A stretch of 44,519 bases of DNA from Aestuariibacter sp. GS-14 (GTDB lineage: Bacteria > Pseudomonadota > Gammaproteobacteria > Enterobacterales > Alteromonadaceae). The translations under genes and the position numbers were made by a program. The stretch covers positions 1 through 44,519 of the forward strand of contig NZ_VHIP01000023.1 of assembly GCF_006494365.1 (NCBI RefSeq). The letters are read 5' to 3'. Of the stretch, positions 16,828-25,716 are shown one piece after another. Each line of letters opens with the position of its first letter. Position 1 is the stretch's first letter. The notes beneath the pieces were generated by a model. That model saw nothing but the letters and a program-made list of their open reading frames with translations, searched no databases and was not told the DNA's origin.

Positions 16828-17273
16828 AGACACCTCCTGTTTTACTCACAAATAGCTGAGCGCGTAATTTGAACGCCAACAACGAACTTGTTCCCGCTGT
16901 TGCAAAAGGGTCAGTGCCAGAACTGTACCAACGCGGTACGGAGTGTATACGTGCCAATCAGACTGCGGCCTGCAGACTGATTGGGCTAATTGCCTGAAAT
17001 CACGTCTTTTTGCAGAGCTATTTGCAATATGCGAATACCGCTGCAAAACCCATGAAATATCCGCAATTCTCTTTGCAAAATAAGAATGCGCCTGTGAACA
17101 CAACATTTCCCATTAAAACGTCGAGAAAAAAATAATTTCGCTAATTCATATACATACAACATTAACACGCCCTATTTCAGGCTAATTTATCAGGCCGGTT
17201 TGCTTCTTGCTGAATACATTCCATCTGAGATGTTTTTTTGAAGCCATTTACCGTGCTTCGAGGATGGAAAAAG
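16828..17273. other. Divergent control region between the two exopolysaccharide operons
   Basis: No gene is seen in this 446-base stretch. It should carry promoters for both operons. Within it are two hairpins (separate entry) and two similar elements, TTTGCAATATGCGAATACC (17021) and TTTGCAAAATAAGAATGCG (17072), 51 bases apart. They agree at about 14 of 19 positions and lie on the same face of the helix, so they may be regulator sites. No ops (GGCGGTAG) element was found. Confidence 0.45.
16925..16984 (-). promoter_or_regulatory. Two adjacent hairpins in the leader of the sulfotransferase operon
   Basis: CCAATCAGACTGC (16954-16966) pairs with GCAGACTGATTGG (16972-16984) over a five-base loop, 13 pairs with one mismatch. 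Next to it GTACC-AACGC-GGTAC (16925-16939) forms a second small hairpin. Both lie 98-157 bases upstream of the sulfotransferase start. They may be RNA structures in the leader or protein-binding palindromes; no U-tract follows. Confidence 0.5.
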
Positions 17274-18227
17274 ATGAGCTGGAAAACCCAGACCCGAATC
17301 GTATTTTCACTGCTGCTGGTAGCTATGCTGTCTGGCTGCTTTGCTACAGAGAACCTGGTTCATGTTCCAAGACACGACAATATGACTAGTGTCGATGACT
17401 ACGACCTGCGTCTTTATCGTCAGTCGCAGCACATCTTCAATCCCATGCCAATTGATGCACGCGTCATGCAATTGCGTTTACAGCCCCGAGTTGAACATCT
17501 GGTATTTCTAGTGGATCAAAGCGCATCGTTGAACGACTCAGCTCAAGGACTGGATACCCGCTTTTACGCCAAGGAAGTGGTGCGTCGTTTTGTAAAAACC
17601 ATGCCTACCCAGCCGATAAGCAGCACCATTGTGACTTATAACAATGAACCTGCATTACAGCTTTATGCGCCACTTGACGCAAGATTGACCATTGCCACGC
17701 GCTTCCCCAATGAACTTGAATTTTTGTTGTCGGGTCACCGCACCGCGCAGCATATTCAGGTGAAATCACTGTCGGTTGCCATTGATTTTGTGTCTGAGCT
17801 GGTTGGCAATCTGCCCGGACCGTCCGCTGTGGTACTGGTTACTGAATGGGCCCAAATCGACGAATCTGTTGAACTGGCTGTCATGCGTATGCGTCAGCGT
17901 ACCACCTTTGGACGCAATGCCCATGTGGTAGTGCCAGAGGCCAGTGCAATTGCCTGGCCGCAAAGTCATTCAGGCTTGTGCTTTTACACTGTGGGTGTAG
18001 GCAACCGTCTGTCACGCAGCCGCCTGGAAAATGCTGACAGCTGTGGCTTCTCATCAGCGGTAGATAAAGTTGCTCAACCCAGCAACATGGCAAACTTTGT
18101 GGAATCAGTGCTGTTCAGAGGCCCGGCCGACGAAGATAACGACGGCATTTATGACTACCAGGACCTGTGTCCTGCCACACCTGCTCACAAAATTGTTGAT
18201 TACAGAGGCTGCCCGCGTTTTCAGTAA
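17274..18227 (+). CDS. VWA-domain lipoprotein with a calcium-binding (TSP3-like) tail
   Basis: The start at 17274 gives a compact lipoprotein signal peptide with lipobox LSGC at Cys22. The 317-residue product then has a von Willebrand A-like domain beginning HLVFLVDQSASLNDS, with the metal-site pattern D-x-S-x-S at 81-85. It ends with an acidic thrombospondin-type-3-like repeat (DEDNDGIYDYQDLCPATP ... DYRGCP). That repeat normally links to an OmpA peptidoglycan-binding domain, but here the protein stops just after it. It heads the plus-strand export operon, so a role at the outer membrane with the Wza-like exporter is likely (inference). Confidence 0.83.
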   Translation: MSWKTQTRIVFSLLLVAMLSGCFATENLVHVPRHDNMTSVDDYDLRLYRQSQHIFNPMPIDARVMQLRLQPRVEHLVFLVDQSASLNDSAQGLDTRFYAKEVVRRFVKTMPTQPISSTIVTYNNEPALQLYAPLDARLTIATRFPNELEFLLSGHRTAQHIQVKSLSVAIDFVSELVGNLPGPSAVVLVTEWAQIDESVELAVMRMRQRTTFGRNAHVVVPEASAIAWPQSHSGLCFYTVGVGNRLSRSRLENADSCGFSSAVDKVAQPSNMANFVESVLFRGPADEDNDGIYDYQDLCPATPAHKIVDYRGCPRFQ

Positions 18228-18249
18228 ACCGCTCCTGGAGATTTTCATC

Positions 18250-21081
18250 ATGAAACAATTAAACAAGTGGATTTTAGCCCTGTTGGGTGCGGTTACAGTA
18301 AGCGGCGTGAGCCATGCACAGGTAGAGCGCGTGATGGTACCCACGCTGGAAGAGCAACAGCGCCGTGAGGCCTTATTAACCGCACAATCTGCCGATTCAT
18401 CACAAGATACCACCCGCTATCAGGTAATTGTACAAGACAGCAACATGCAACAAGCCACCACGCCCAGTCAGTTGGAACAGAACGTAACGGAATCGCTGCG
18501 CCCGGTTACCCTGGAAGAGGAAATCCAGCAGCAGCGCGTACAAGACAAACTGGAACTGTTCGGCTACGACATGTTTTCAGGCGTGTCATCTACCTTTGCA
18601 CCGGTGTCTGATATGCCTGTGCCTTACGACTACGTTATCGGCCCCGGCGACACCTTCACCATTCAGGCTTTTGCCGCAACGAACGTACAATACGATCTTA
18701 CCGTTACTCGCGAAGGTCTGCTGTTAATTCCCGATGCGGGAGCGGTAACCGTTAGCGGGCTAACCTTTGAAGAAGCCAAAAAAGTCATTTCCGAAGCCAT
18801 TGAAATAAAGCGCATTGGTATTAAAACCATTGTCACGTTATCGGAGTTTCGTTCTATTCACATTATGTTGGTAGGTGAAGTGACTAAGCCAGGCAGCTAT
18901 TCTGTTAGCGGATTTTCTACCCTTATCAACGCGTTAGTTTCCAGTGGTGGCATTAAACGCACTGGCTCGCTGCGCAACATTCAGGTAAAGCGCAACGGCC
19001 AGGTAGTCACTACGTTTGACTTGTATGCCTTACTGCTAAAAGGTGACGACAGCGCCAATATTTACCTTCGCCAGGGTGACCTGATTTTTGTGCCTCCGGT
19101 GGGCCCAACCGTAGGTATTGCTGGCGAGATCTTGCGCCCGGCTATTTACGAAGTGTCCAAAGAAAAGAATGTAAAAGCGATTCTGGAACTGGCCGGAGGG
19201 TTACTACCTACTGCCAACGCCAAAACCGCGCAAATTGAGCGTATCTCCAATGGCGGTATGTACACGTTGCAGCAAGCCAACCTGAAAAACAACGGCAACG
19301 ATGTCGCCATAAACAACGGCGATCTTATCCGTATTTTCCCGGTACTGGATAAAATGGACGACGTTGTGTTGCTGTCGGGTCATGTACTCACACCGGGCGG
19401 ATTTCAATGGTTTGAAGGCATGAAAGTGACCGATCTGATTCAGTCTAAAAGTATTCTGCGCCAGGGGGCGGAATTTGATGCCGCAATGATCCAGCGCGAG
19501 AACCGTGAAGACAAACGTACCGAAGTCATTTACTTCAACCTGTGGAATGCCATTGCCGACAAATATTCAGCAGACAATTTAACGCTGCAACCCCGCGATC
19601 AACTGATCATTTTTGATACCCATTCTCCTCGCGCCGGTCAACTCACTAAAGTAGTGAACAAACTGGAAAACGAAGCCACCGCCGACAATCCTATTAAAGT
19701 GGTGGACTTTAAGGGTGCAATACCCCATGCAGGAACTTACCCGCTGCACATGGGGGCTCGATTACTGGATATGGTGAAGTATGCCGGCGGTTTAGAAGCA
19801 GGCGTTGATCTCAACTATGCCCTGCTGGCCAGAACCGATTTGGCGACCGACCGTTTGTATTTCATTCGGATATCGCTGAATGAAGCCCTGAACAACAACA
19901 CCGATCACAACCTGGTACTTCAGCCTAAAGACAAAGTGTATTTGTTTAACAAAGACATCGACCGCGCCAGTTTAATTCAAACGCCACTGGAGCGTGTTAA
20001 GCGGGAAACCCAGTTTGGTCAGCAGGCACCGGTAGTGGAAGTGAGTGGTTCGGTATTTCACCCCGGTGCATACCCTATGGTACCGGGCATGCGGGTGGAA
20101 GACCTGATTGCTGCCGCCGGCGGTATGAAAGAGGAAACCTATGGGTTGGCTGCCACGCTGTCTCGTCAGGTACTGATGGATAGCGAATTCAGTCGCACCG
20201 ACTCGCGGGCCATCAGCCTCACCAAAAACGATCCGTTGCTCGATACCACCGATTTGATTCTGCATCCCCGGGATCATCTGGTGCTGCGCATGAAACCAGA
20301 GTGGGTTCAGGCACCACAGTATGTTGAGATTGAAGGCGAAATCACCTTCCCAGGCAGATACCGCATCGACAAACGCGAAACCCTGTGCTCATTAATGCAA
20401 AAAGCCGGTGGCTTTACCGAAGACGCCTACCTGTTTGGCACCGTTTTCCTGCGCGACAGCGTGCGTAAAAAAGAACAAAAAGCACTGGATCGCATGTTTG
20501 AGGAATTAACCCGTTTACTCGCCGACACCCATGTATCTCAAGGTGTGAACAAAGACGAAAAAATGCCAAAAGATCAGCGTGCCGATGACATTTACGACGT
20601 GATCAAAAAGATGGCGCCGGAAAAAGCCGTCGGCCGTATGGTGGTGGATGTGCATAGCGCGGTAACACGCTGCGACGAAACCTCAGATATCGTGCTGGAA
20701 AACGGCGACCGCATTATTGTGCCTAAGTACCTGGATGAAGTGAGTGTAATTGGCCAGGTATATTTCCCTACCTCGCACAAATTCCGCTCTGACCGCGCTG
20801 CGCTGGATTACATAGGATTAAGTGGCGGCGTGAAAGAGTTGGCCCAGTATGAGCATGCTTATATTGTGCAGGCCAACGGCGAGGTGATGTCTGTTCGTTC
20901 CAGCACCAGCGGGTGGGGACTGTTCAATTCGCCTGCCAACGTAAAAGTTACACCGGGTTCTACCATTTTTGTACCACTGAGTGTCGACCGTATCAACGGC
21001 CGGGAATCTGCCGAAAAATGGGTAGACATTATTTATAAAAACATCATTGCCACCGCAATGCTTGCCAACCTGCTTAACTAA
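18250..21081 (+). CDS. wza: Polysaccharide export protein, Wza-like, with about seven SLBB repeats
   Basis: The start at 18250 (CTGGAG upstream) gives a signal peptide ending VSHA-QV; the frame open upstream of it is non-coding. The 943-residue product carries the poly-export domain (YDYVIGPGDTFTIQAF, then a VTREGLLLIPDAGAV strand). Seven SLBB-type segments follow, recognisable by the G-x-V/I-x-x-P-G/A-x-Y pattern: GEVTKPGSY, GEILRPAIY, GHVLTPGGF, GAIPHAGTY, GSVFHPGAY, GEITFPGRY and GQVYFPTSH. E. coli Wza is about 380 residues, so this is a long variant that may span more of the periplasm. There is no lipobox. It forms the outer-membrane export channel. Confidence 0.9.
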   Translation: MKQLNKWILALLGAVTVSGVSHAQVERVMVPTLEEQQRREALLTAQSADSSQDTTRYQVIVQDSNMQQATTPSQLEQNVTESLRPVTLEEEIQQQRVQDKLELFGYDMFSGVSSTFAPVSDMPVPYDYVIGPGDTFTIQAFAATNVQYDLTVTREGLLLIPDAGAVTVSGLTFEEAKKVISEAIEIKRIGIKTIVTLSEFRSIHIMLVGEVTKPGSYSVSGFSTLINALVSSGGIKRTGSLRNIQVKRNGQVVTTFDLYALLLKGDDSANIYLRQGDLIFVPPVGPTVGIAGEILRPAIYEVSKEKNVKAILELAGGLLPTANAKTAQIERISNGGMYTLQQANLKNNGNDVAINNGDLIRIFPVLDKMDDVVLLSGHVLTPGGFQWFEGMKVTDLIQSKSILRQGAEFDAAMIQRENREDKRTEVIYFNLWNAIADKYSADNLTLQPRDQLIIFDTHSPRAGQLTKVVNKLENEATADNPIKVVDFKGAIPHAGTYPLHMGARLLDMVKYAGGLEAGVDLNYALLARTDLATDRLYFIRISLNEALNNNTDHNLVLQPKDKVYLFNKDIDRASLIQTPLERVKRETQFGQQAPVVEVSGSVFHPGAYPMVPGMRVEDLIAAAGGMKEETYGLAATLSRQVLMDSEFSRTDSRAISLTKNDPLLDTTDLILHPRDHLVLRMKPEWVQAPQYVEIEGEITFPGRYRIDKRETLCSLMQKAGGFTEDAYLFGTVFLRDSVRKKEQKALDRMFEELTRLLADTHVSQGVNKDEKMPKDQRADDIYDVIKKMAPEKAVGRMVVDVHSAVTRCDETSDIVLENGDRIIVPKYLDEVSVIGQVYFPTSHKFRSDRAALDYIGLSGGVKELAQYEHAYIVQANGEVMSVRSSTSGWGLFNSPANVKVTPGSTIFVPLSVDRINGRESAEKWVDIIYKNIIATAMLANLLN

Positions 21082-21098
21082 GTACGGAGTAATTCGAT

Positions 21099-22055
21099 AT
21101 GGCACATCACAACGACACAGGCGGGCATGTAGCAGAATATGAACTGCTCCTTAAATTCCTGCATCAATTGCTTACGTACAAGTTTCGCATCGCACTGGTA
21201 GCCATTACCGGGGCCGCCATTGTGCTGGGCTTATCGCTGATGCTGGACAACCGTTATTCGGCACAGGCCACGGTAGCTATTAACATCAGCGAAGATCCCG
21301 GTGGCGTTCAACCCAACAATTACAGAGGGGTAAACACCATTGGCGTGCTGGAATACGATTTCATTATTGATGGCACCCAGGAAAACGAACGCGAACGCCT
21401 GCTGGCAAGAATGGACTCATTTGGTTTTATCAGCGCTTTCATCGAACAACAAACATTGCTGCAATGGCTGTACGAGGATCAATGGGACGCCAGCACTGAA
21501 CAATGGCTGGACGGCTTTGAGCCCGATATGCGCGAAGCGGTTAAAAAGTTTAAAACCGATGCTTTGTACGTGTTTACCGACAAAAAAACCGACCTGCTGA
21601 ATGTGCGGATCACATCAAAATCCCCTGAGTTTTCCACCAAGCTGGCCAATGTGTTCGTGAAATCATTTAACGATTACCTGCGTCAGCTGGATCTGGAGGA
21701 AATTCAAAGCCGCCGAAACTACCTGGAACAACGCCTGAGCGAAATCAAAAACTCTGAAATTCAGCGCTCCATATTCCGTTTGCTGGAAACGCAACTGGCA
21801 GTGGAATCGTTGATCAACGCGCGGGCCAACTACCCACTGGAAGTGATTCAGCCAGCAACAGTTCCCCTGTTCGAGTCGTACCCTGCTCGCAAGCAATGGG
21901 CAGCCATTACGTTTGTGCTACTGCTGTTTGCCGGCATTTTCTTTGTGATATCCATGAACGCAGTCAATGCATTACGCCGTGACTTAAAAGCCTTTGCTGA
22001 ACGCCATGAACCCAAAAGATTAAACCCGCCGGCCCCTTCTTACTATACGGAGTAA
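21099..22055 (+). CDS. Wzz-type chain-length determinant (polysaccharide co-polymerase) without kinase
   Basis: The 318-residue product has an N-terminal membrane helix (IALVAITGAAIVLGLSLML), a periplasmic domain starting NRYSAQATVAINISED, a helical region (LEEIQSRRNYLEQRLSEIK), and a second membrane helix near 270-290 (WAAITFVLLLFAGIFFVIS) after a Pro-containing segment (VIQPATVPLFESYPARK). That is the Wzz fold. The C-terminus ends after about 30 cytoplasmic residues, with no tyrosine-kinase domain. It lies 17 bases after wza and should set polymer length with the Wzy-like protein. Confidence 0.88.
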   Translation: MAHHNDTGGHVAEYELLLKFLHQLLTYKFRIALVAITGAAIVLGLSLMLDNRYSAQATVAINISEDPGGVQPNNYRGVNTIGVLEYDFIIDGTQENERERLLARMDSFGFISAFIEQQTLLQWLYEDQWDASTEQWLDGFEPDMREAVKKFKTDALYVFTDKKTDLLNVRITSKSPEFSTKLANVFVKSFNDYLRQLDLEEIQSRRNYLEQRLSEIKNSEIQRSIFRLLETQLAVESLINARANYPLEVIQPATVPLFESYPARKQWAAITFVLLLFAGIFFVISMNAVNALRRDLKAFAERHEPKRLNPPAPSYYTE

Positions 22056-22059
22056 CCCC

Positions 22060-22665
22060 ATGAGAAACGTTGCAAAACAAGTAACAAAATCGCGTTTCGA
22101 GGATCACCTGCTGTTATACGTCATCATGTATTTGCTATTGATCGCGCCTCCGCGTGCTTTCAGAATAAAGCTGTCTGAAAAGGCCAATCACGGAGAACTG
22201 GCCCGTATTCCTACCTTCATGGTAGTGAGTATTGAACTGGTGCTGCGCATTGTATTTGTGCTGGTGTTAGCCGCGTGTATTGAAGGTTTTCTGGGCAATA
22301 CGTTTTACGAAACACACCGACTGGATGTCTTCTTTGTTACTCTGGTGAGTGTGGGAATAGTGCATACCTGCGCGTATTTTCTCATTTTCAACACGCGTGC
22401 TACCGCTTCGGTAAAGCCTATGCTGGCCCTGCTCTACCGACTGATAAGAAATACCTGCTATGCAATGCTAACCGGTTTTGCGGCCGTGATCCCGGTACTG
22501 ATCTGGAATTGGGACCACCAGTTGCCGCCTTACACCGATGGTCTGGCTGTTCAGTTGTATATATGGACGTCAACAGGCTTTTTTGTGCTTGGCCTGGTTG
22601 AAGCAAGGTATATGAATCGCATCCCGTTGGGCGCAGAAGCAGAGCGAACAATGATATCGGGTTAA
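22060..22665 (+). CDS. Four-helix membrane protein of the exopolysaccharide operon, unknown function
   Basis: The 201-residue product has about four membrane helices (LLLYVIMYLLLIAP; VLRIVFVLVLAACIEG; VFFVTLVSVGIVHTCAYFLI; YAMLTGFAAVIPVLIW) and a fifth possible one near IWTSTGFFVLGLVEARY. Its start is only five bases after the Wzz-like stop, with CGGAGT upstream, so it is co-transcribed. I recognise no family. Position suggests an inner-membrane accessory of polymer assembly or modification. Confidence 0.75.
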   Translation: MRNVAKQVTKSRFEDHLLLYVIMYLLLIAPPRAFRIKLSEKANHGELARIPTFMVVSIELVLRIVFVLVLAACIEGFLGNTFYETHRLDVFFVTLVSVGIVHTCAYFLIFNTRATASVKPMLALLYRLIRNTCYAMLTGFAAVIPVLIWNWDHQLPPYTDGLAVQLYIWTSTGFFVLGLVEARYMNRIPLGAEAERTMISG

Positions 22666-22749
22666 AGGGACCCCAGCCGAAGCAAGACTTATCCTCAAAA
22701 GCAAAGAGCAGCAGAGCGCTGGATACCACGCACTGCTGCATGTTGAGGC

Positions 22750-23607
22750 TTACAAGCCGCTAAGCACGTTATCGATATCGTGGGCACAGTGACGATTTGC
22801 TACCTGACCGTCGTCACCCCATGTGCGATTAACAATACGCCCGCGTCGAACAGCCGGTCTTGCGTCGATTTGCTTTGCCCAGCGCTGCAGGTGGGTATAT
22901 TCATTCACTTGCAGGAAGGTAGCCGCATTGTAAAGACGCCCAAGTACCAATTGACCATACCAAGGCCAAATCGCAATATCAGCAATGGAATAACTGCTGC
23001 CAGCCATATACTCGTTGCTTGCTAAATGCTTATCCAGTAAATCCAGCTGTCGCTTGGTTTCCATGGTGAAGCGGTTGATGGGGTATTCCATTGGATAGGG
23101 TGCATAACTGTAAAAGTGCCCAAAGCCTCCGCCCAAATAGGGCGCCGAGCCCATTTGCCAGAATAACCAGTTCATGCAGGCCACTTTTTCGTGCGGCGAT
23201 GCAGGAATGAAATGATCAAATTTTTCTGCCAGATACAACAGGATAGAACCCGACTCGAATAGCATGGTTTGTGGAGACGTAGTGGTATCCACCATGGCCG
23301 GAATTTTGGAGTTTGGATTCACCTCAACAAAACCAGATGAAAACTGGTCACCCGAACTGATATCTACCAGCCAGGCGTCGTATTCGGCATCGGCTACACC
23401 AGCAGCGAGCAATTCTTCCAGCATGATCGTCACTTTCTGCCCGTTAGGGGTAGCAAGCGAATACAATTGCAGCGGTTGTTTACCCGTTTGACGGGCTTTC
23501 TGATGCGTTGCACCCGACACAGGTCGATTGATACTGGCCCATTTATTCCCGTCACTTTCGGGTTGCTGCCATACTTCAGGTGGTGTGTACTGCTTGTGTT
23601 CTGTCAT
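22750..23607 (-). CDS. yghU: Glutathione transferase-like disulfide-bond oxidoreductase, YghU type
   Basis: The 285-residue product (start 23607, AAGGAG upstream) matches the length and layout of E. coli YghU (288). It has an N-terminal extension (YTPPEVWQQPESDG), a thioredoxin-fold domain with LYSLATPNGQKVTIMLEEL, the conserved NPNSKIPAMVD and ESGSILLYLAEKF, and a helical domain with SIADIAIWPW. YghU-type enzymes use two glutathione molecules and reduce disulfides and peroxides in the cytoplasm. It is a single gene convergent with the export operon. Confidence 0.92.
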   Translation of the reverse strand: MTEHKQYTPPEVWQQPESDGNKWASINRPVSGATHQKARQTGKQPLQLYSLATPNGQKVTIMLEELLAAGVADAEYDAWLVDISSGDQFSSGFVEVNPNSKIPAMVDTTTSPQTMLFESGSILLYLAEKFDHFIPASPHEKVACMNWLFWQMGSAPYLGGGFGHFYSYAPYPMEYPINRFTMETKRQLDLLDKHLASNEYMAGSSYSIADIAIWPWYGQLVLGRLYNAATFLQVNEYTHLQRWAKQIDARPAVRRGRIVNRTWGDDGQVANRHCAHDIDNVLSGL

Positions 23608-23862
23608 TCGTATCACTCCTTTTTGATTTCGTCTGTTCGCCAATGGTGTCGTGGAACACTGACTGGCCTTAATCACTACGTTGGTACATAAGACCGATAG
23701 TTAAAGGGATTCGCTGCAATCAAATTCATCTAGCTTATTCCGTTACTGTTGTTATAAGTTGTTTTCACGAGACATTCTGACTAATTTATAAAAATCTGCG
23801 TGTCATTTTCCATCAGTAATCAAAGCCTTTGCTGAGACTGACATGAATAAACAGGAGCCCTT

Positions 23863-24342
23863 TTGAGAGTTATGCATTTGAAATACACCATCCGAACTCT
23901 GGGATTCATTCCTTTGGTATTTACCGCTTTCAGCACACTGGCCAATGAGGTTACCCAACCCATTGATCACCTGTTTGATGCCATGCGCGAACACAACGAA
24001 CAAAAGTTGCTTAATCAGTTTACCGCCAGCGCCCTGCTGCAAAGAGCAGGAAAAGATGGCAATGTGCAAACAACCGATATTGCCAAGTTCGCGGTAGCCA
24101 TTGGAAAATCGACGTCCTTTCTGGATGAGCAATTGCTGGCAAAACGCGTTCAGCAAAGCGGTAATCTGGCTTCGGTATGGACTCCCTATGTGTTTTACCT
24201 GGATCAAAAGGTTAGCCACTGTGGGATCAACAGCTTTCAGTTAATACACACTGAGCAGGGCTGGAAAATCCATTATCTAATCGACAACGTGTTCGAGGGT
24301 GATTGTGAGAAATTTGCGCAAGCGCATGCTGAAAAGGACTGA
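23863..24342 (+). CDS. Exported NTF2/SnoaL-like protein
   Basis: The 159-residue product starts at a TTG (23863), chosen because AGGAG lies five bases before it; ATG 23872 would be 14 bases away. A signal peptide ends near STLAN-EV. The mature part has the DUF4440/NTF2-like pattern: VTQPIDHLFDAMREHNEQKLLNQF, a central helix, SVWTPYVFYLDQKVSHCG and IHTEQGWKIHYLIDNV. Such domains bind small ligands; no substrate can be named. Single gene. Confidence 0.78.
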   Translation: MRVMHLKYTIRTLGFIPLVFTAFSTLANEVTQPIDHLFDAMREHNEQKLLNQFTASALLQRAGKDGNVQTTDIAKFAVAIGKSTSFLDEQLLAKRVQQSGNLASVWTPYVFYLDQKVSHCGINSFQLIHTEQGWKIHYLIDNVFEGDCEKFAQAHAEKD

Positions 24343-24520
24343 CATTTTGCGAATTTCGTGGTGTGTATCCTGAGCACAAATCTCGTTGAATTCGCATGAA
24401 TTTCATCATAGAAACCGATTTGTAAGGTATGTATTTATATATTTTTGTATAACCCCATTGTTCGTTATTCGTACCGGCTTCGGCTAATTTCGAAGGAGAC
24501 GAGTAAAAGAAGGGGCGGTT

Positions 24521-24979
24521 ATGCAGAAGAAATTACTGATTTGCTTAATTTGTCTGTTATACGTTTTACCGGTTTTTGCCAACGACGACAAACACCATTT
24601 TCCCGGTATATTTGTAGGCACCACCCACGCTGACGATGAGTTTTACAATACGATTGGCCTGGAATACGAGTACCGCCTTTCGCAGTCCACCGGTGTTGGT
24701 GTGGCGTACGAGCATGTGAGCGACTACCACGAGGGCGCAGGCGCCAACCTGTTTGCCCTACAGATGTTTTATCACCCGAATACGCATATTAAATTAGGTG
24801 TAGGCGTTGGGCAGGAAAGAATTGGCGGTCACGACGCCAGAAGTGATGTGTTTTACCGACTGTCTGCCGCTTATGAGTACCACGCAGAACCCTTTGAAAT
24901 AGAGCCAACTATTGATGTGGATTTATTAGACGGGGAAACATCTGTTGTAGTAGGCGTGGCGTTTGTCATGCCGTTTTAA
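24521..24979 (+). CDS. Small outer-membrane beta-barrel protein
   Basis: The 152-residue product has a signal peptide (ending VLPVFA-ND). Alternating strands follow: GIFVGTTHADDEFYNTIGLE, YEYRLSQSTGVGVAYEHV, FALQMFYHPNTHIKLGVGVG, FYRLSAAYEYH. It ends VVVGVAFVMPF with a terminal Phe, as in outer-membrane barrels. Length fits an eight-stranded barrel. AGAAGGGG precedes the ATG. Function unknown; a strong terminator follows. Confidence 0.78.
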   Translation: MQKKLLICLICLLYVLPVFANDDKHHFPGIFVGTTHADDEFYNTIGLEYEYRLSQSTGVGVAYEHVSDYHEGAGANLFALQMFYHPNTHIKLGVGVGQERIGGHDARSDVFYRLSAAYEYHAEPFEIEPTIDVDLLDGETSVVVGVAFVMPF

Positions 24980-25008
24980 ATAACCCCAAAAGCCCCCCTG
25001 AAGTAACG

Positions 25009-25040
25009 AAGACGCTGTAGTAGTAACAGCGTCTTTTGTG
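25009..25040. terminator. Strong terminator between the barrel gene and luxS
   Basis: AAGACGCTGT (25009-25018) pairs with ACAGCGTCTT (25026-25035) over a seven-base loop and is followed by TTTGTGTTTTTATT on the plus strand. It ends the barrel transcript. It lies just beyond the luxS stop on the other strand and may serve both. Confidence 0.85.
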
Positions 25041-25043
25041 TTT

Positions 25044-25550
25044 TTATTGAGCTAAAAACTCGTCACTCAAGTACAATTCGTCATTGCTGTTAATAGCAAC
25101 TTTGCGATTTAACACGTCCTGGGCAATCTCCTGCGCTTCTTTCAGTGAGTGCATTTTGTAAGTACCACACTGGTACTCGTTCAGTTCAGGAATGTCTGAT
25201 TCGTTTTGTACTTTCAGTACATCGTTCATGGCTGCCAGCCAGGCCTTCGCTACGCGCTCCTCATCTGGCGTTCCGATCAAACTCATATAAAAGCCAGTAC
25301 GACATCCCATGGGAGAAATATCAATAATTTCAACATCCGCAGCATTCAGGTGGTCGCGCATAAAGCCAGCGAACAAATGCTCCAGGGTATGAATACCTTT
25401 TTCCGATAACGCTTCCTGATTAGGCACACAAAAACGCAGATCGTAAACGGTAATATCATCACCCTTAGGCGTGGTCATTTTTTTCGCAATACGTACAGCG
25501 GGTGCATGCATTCGGGTGTGATCAACACGAAAACTGTCGAGTAATGGCAT
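25044..25550 (-). CDS. luxS: S-ribosylhomocysteine lyase LuxS
   Basis: The 168-residue product is a full-length LuxS. Metal ligands His54 and His58 are in HTLEH and Cys128 in EYQCGTY; the catalytic loop Cys83 lies in [12 protein letters not shown]. It splits S-ribosylhomocysteine into homocysteine and the precursor of autoinducer-2 in the activated methyl cycle. AAGGA precedes the start. It is a single gene with its own terminator. Confidence 0.97.
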   Translation of the reverse strand: MPLLDSFRVDHTRMHAPAVRIAKKMTTPKGDDITVYDLRFCVPNQEALSEKGIHTLEHLFAGFMRDHLNAADVEIIDISPMGCRTGFYMSLIGTPDEERVAKAWLAAMNDVLKVQNESDIPELNEYQCGTYKMHSLKEAQEIAQDVLNRKVAINSNDELYLSDEFLAQ

Positions 25551-25716
25551 AAGGTATGTCCTTAAAAAGTGGGTGACCGAGCCCGCTTATTGTGGCCCGT
25601 CAAACCATAAAAATACAATGGGCAGTATTGTACATCAACTCACGGGGATAAACAGATTTGCATCTTACTTATCGCCAGTAGTGTTAGTTATCTGACAATA
25701 CTACACCAGTCAGCAA

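Noticed and set aside
16893-16915. TGGCAC...TTGCA resembling a sigma-54 promoter upstream of the sulfotransferase gene
   Set aside because: The GG and GC elements are 13 bases apart instead of 10.
16828-17273. Search for an ops/JUMPstart element for RfaH control
   Set aside because: No GGCGGTAG-like sequence found on either strand in this control region.
24346-24398. Inverted repeat TGCGAATT...AATTCGCA after the NTF2-like gene as a terminator
   Set aside because: The arms are about 37 bases apart, with no U-tract.
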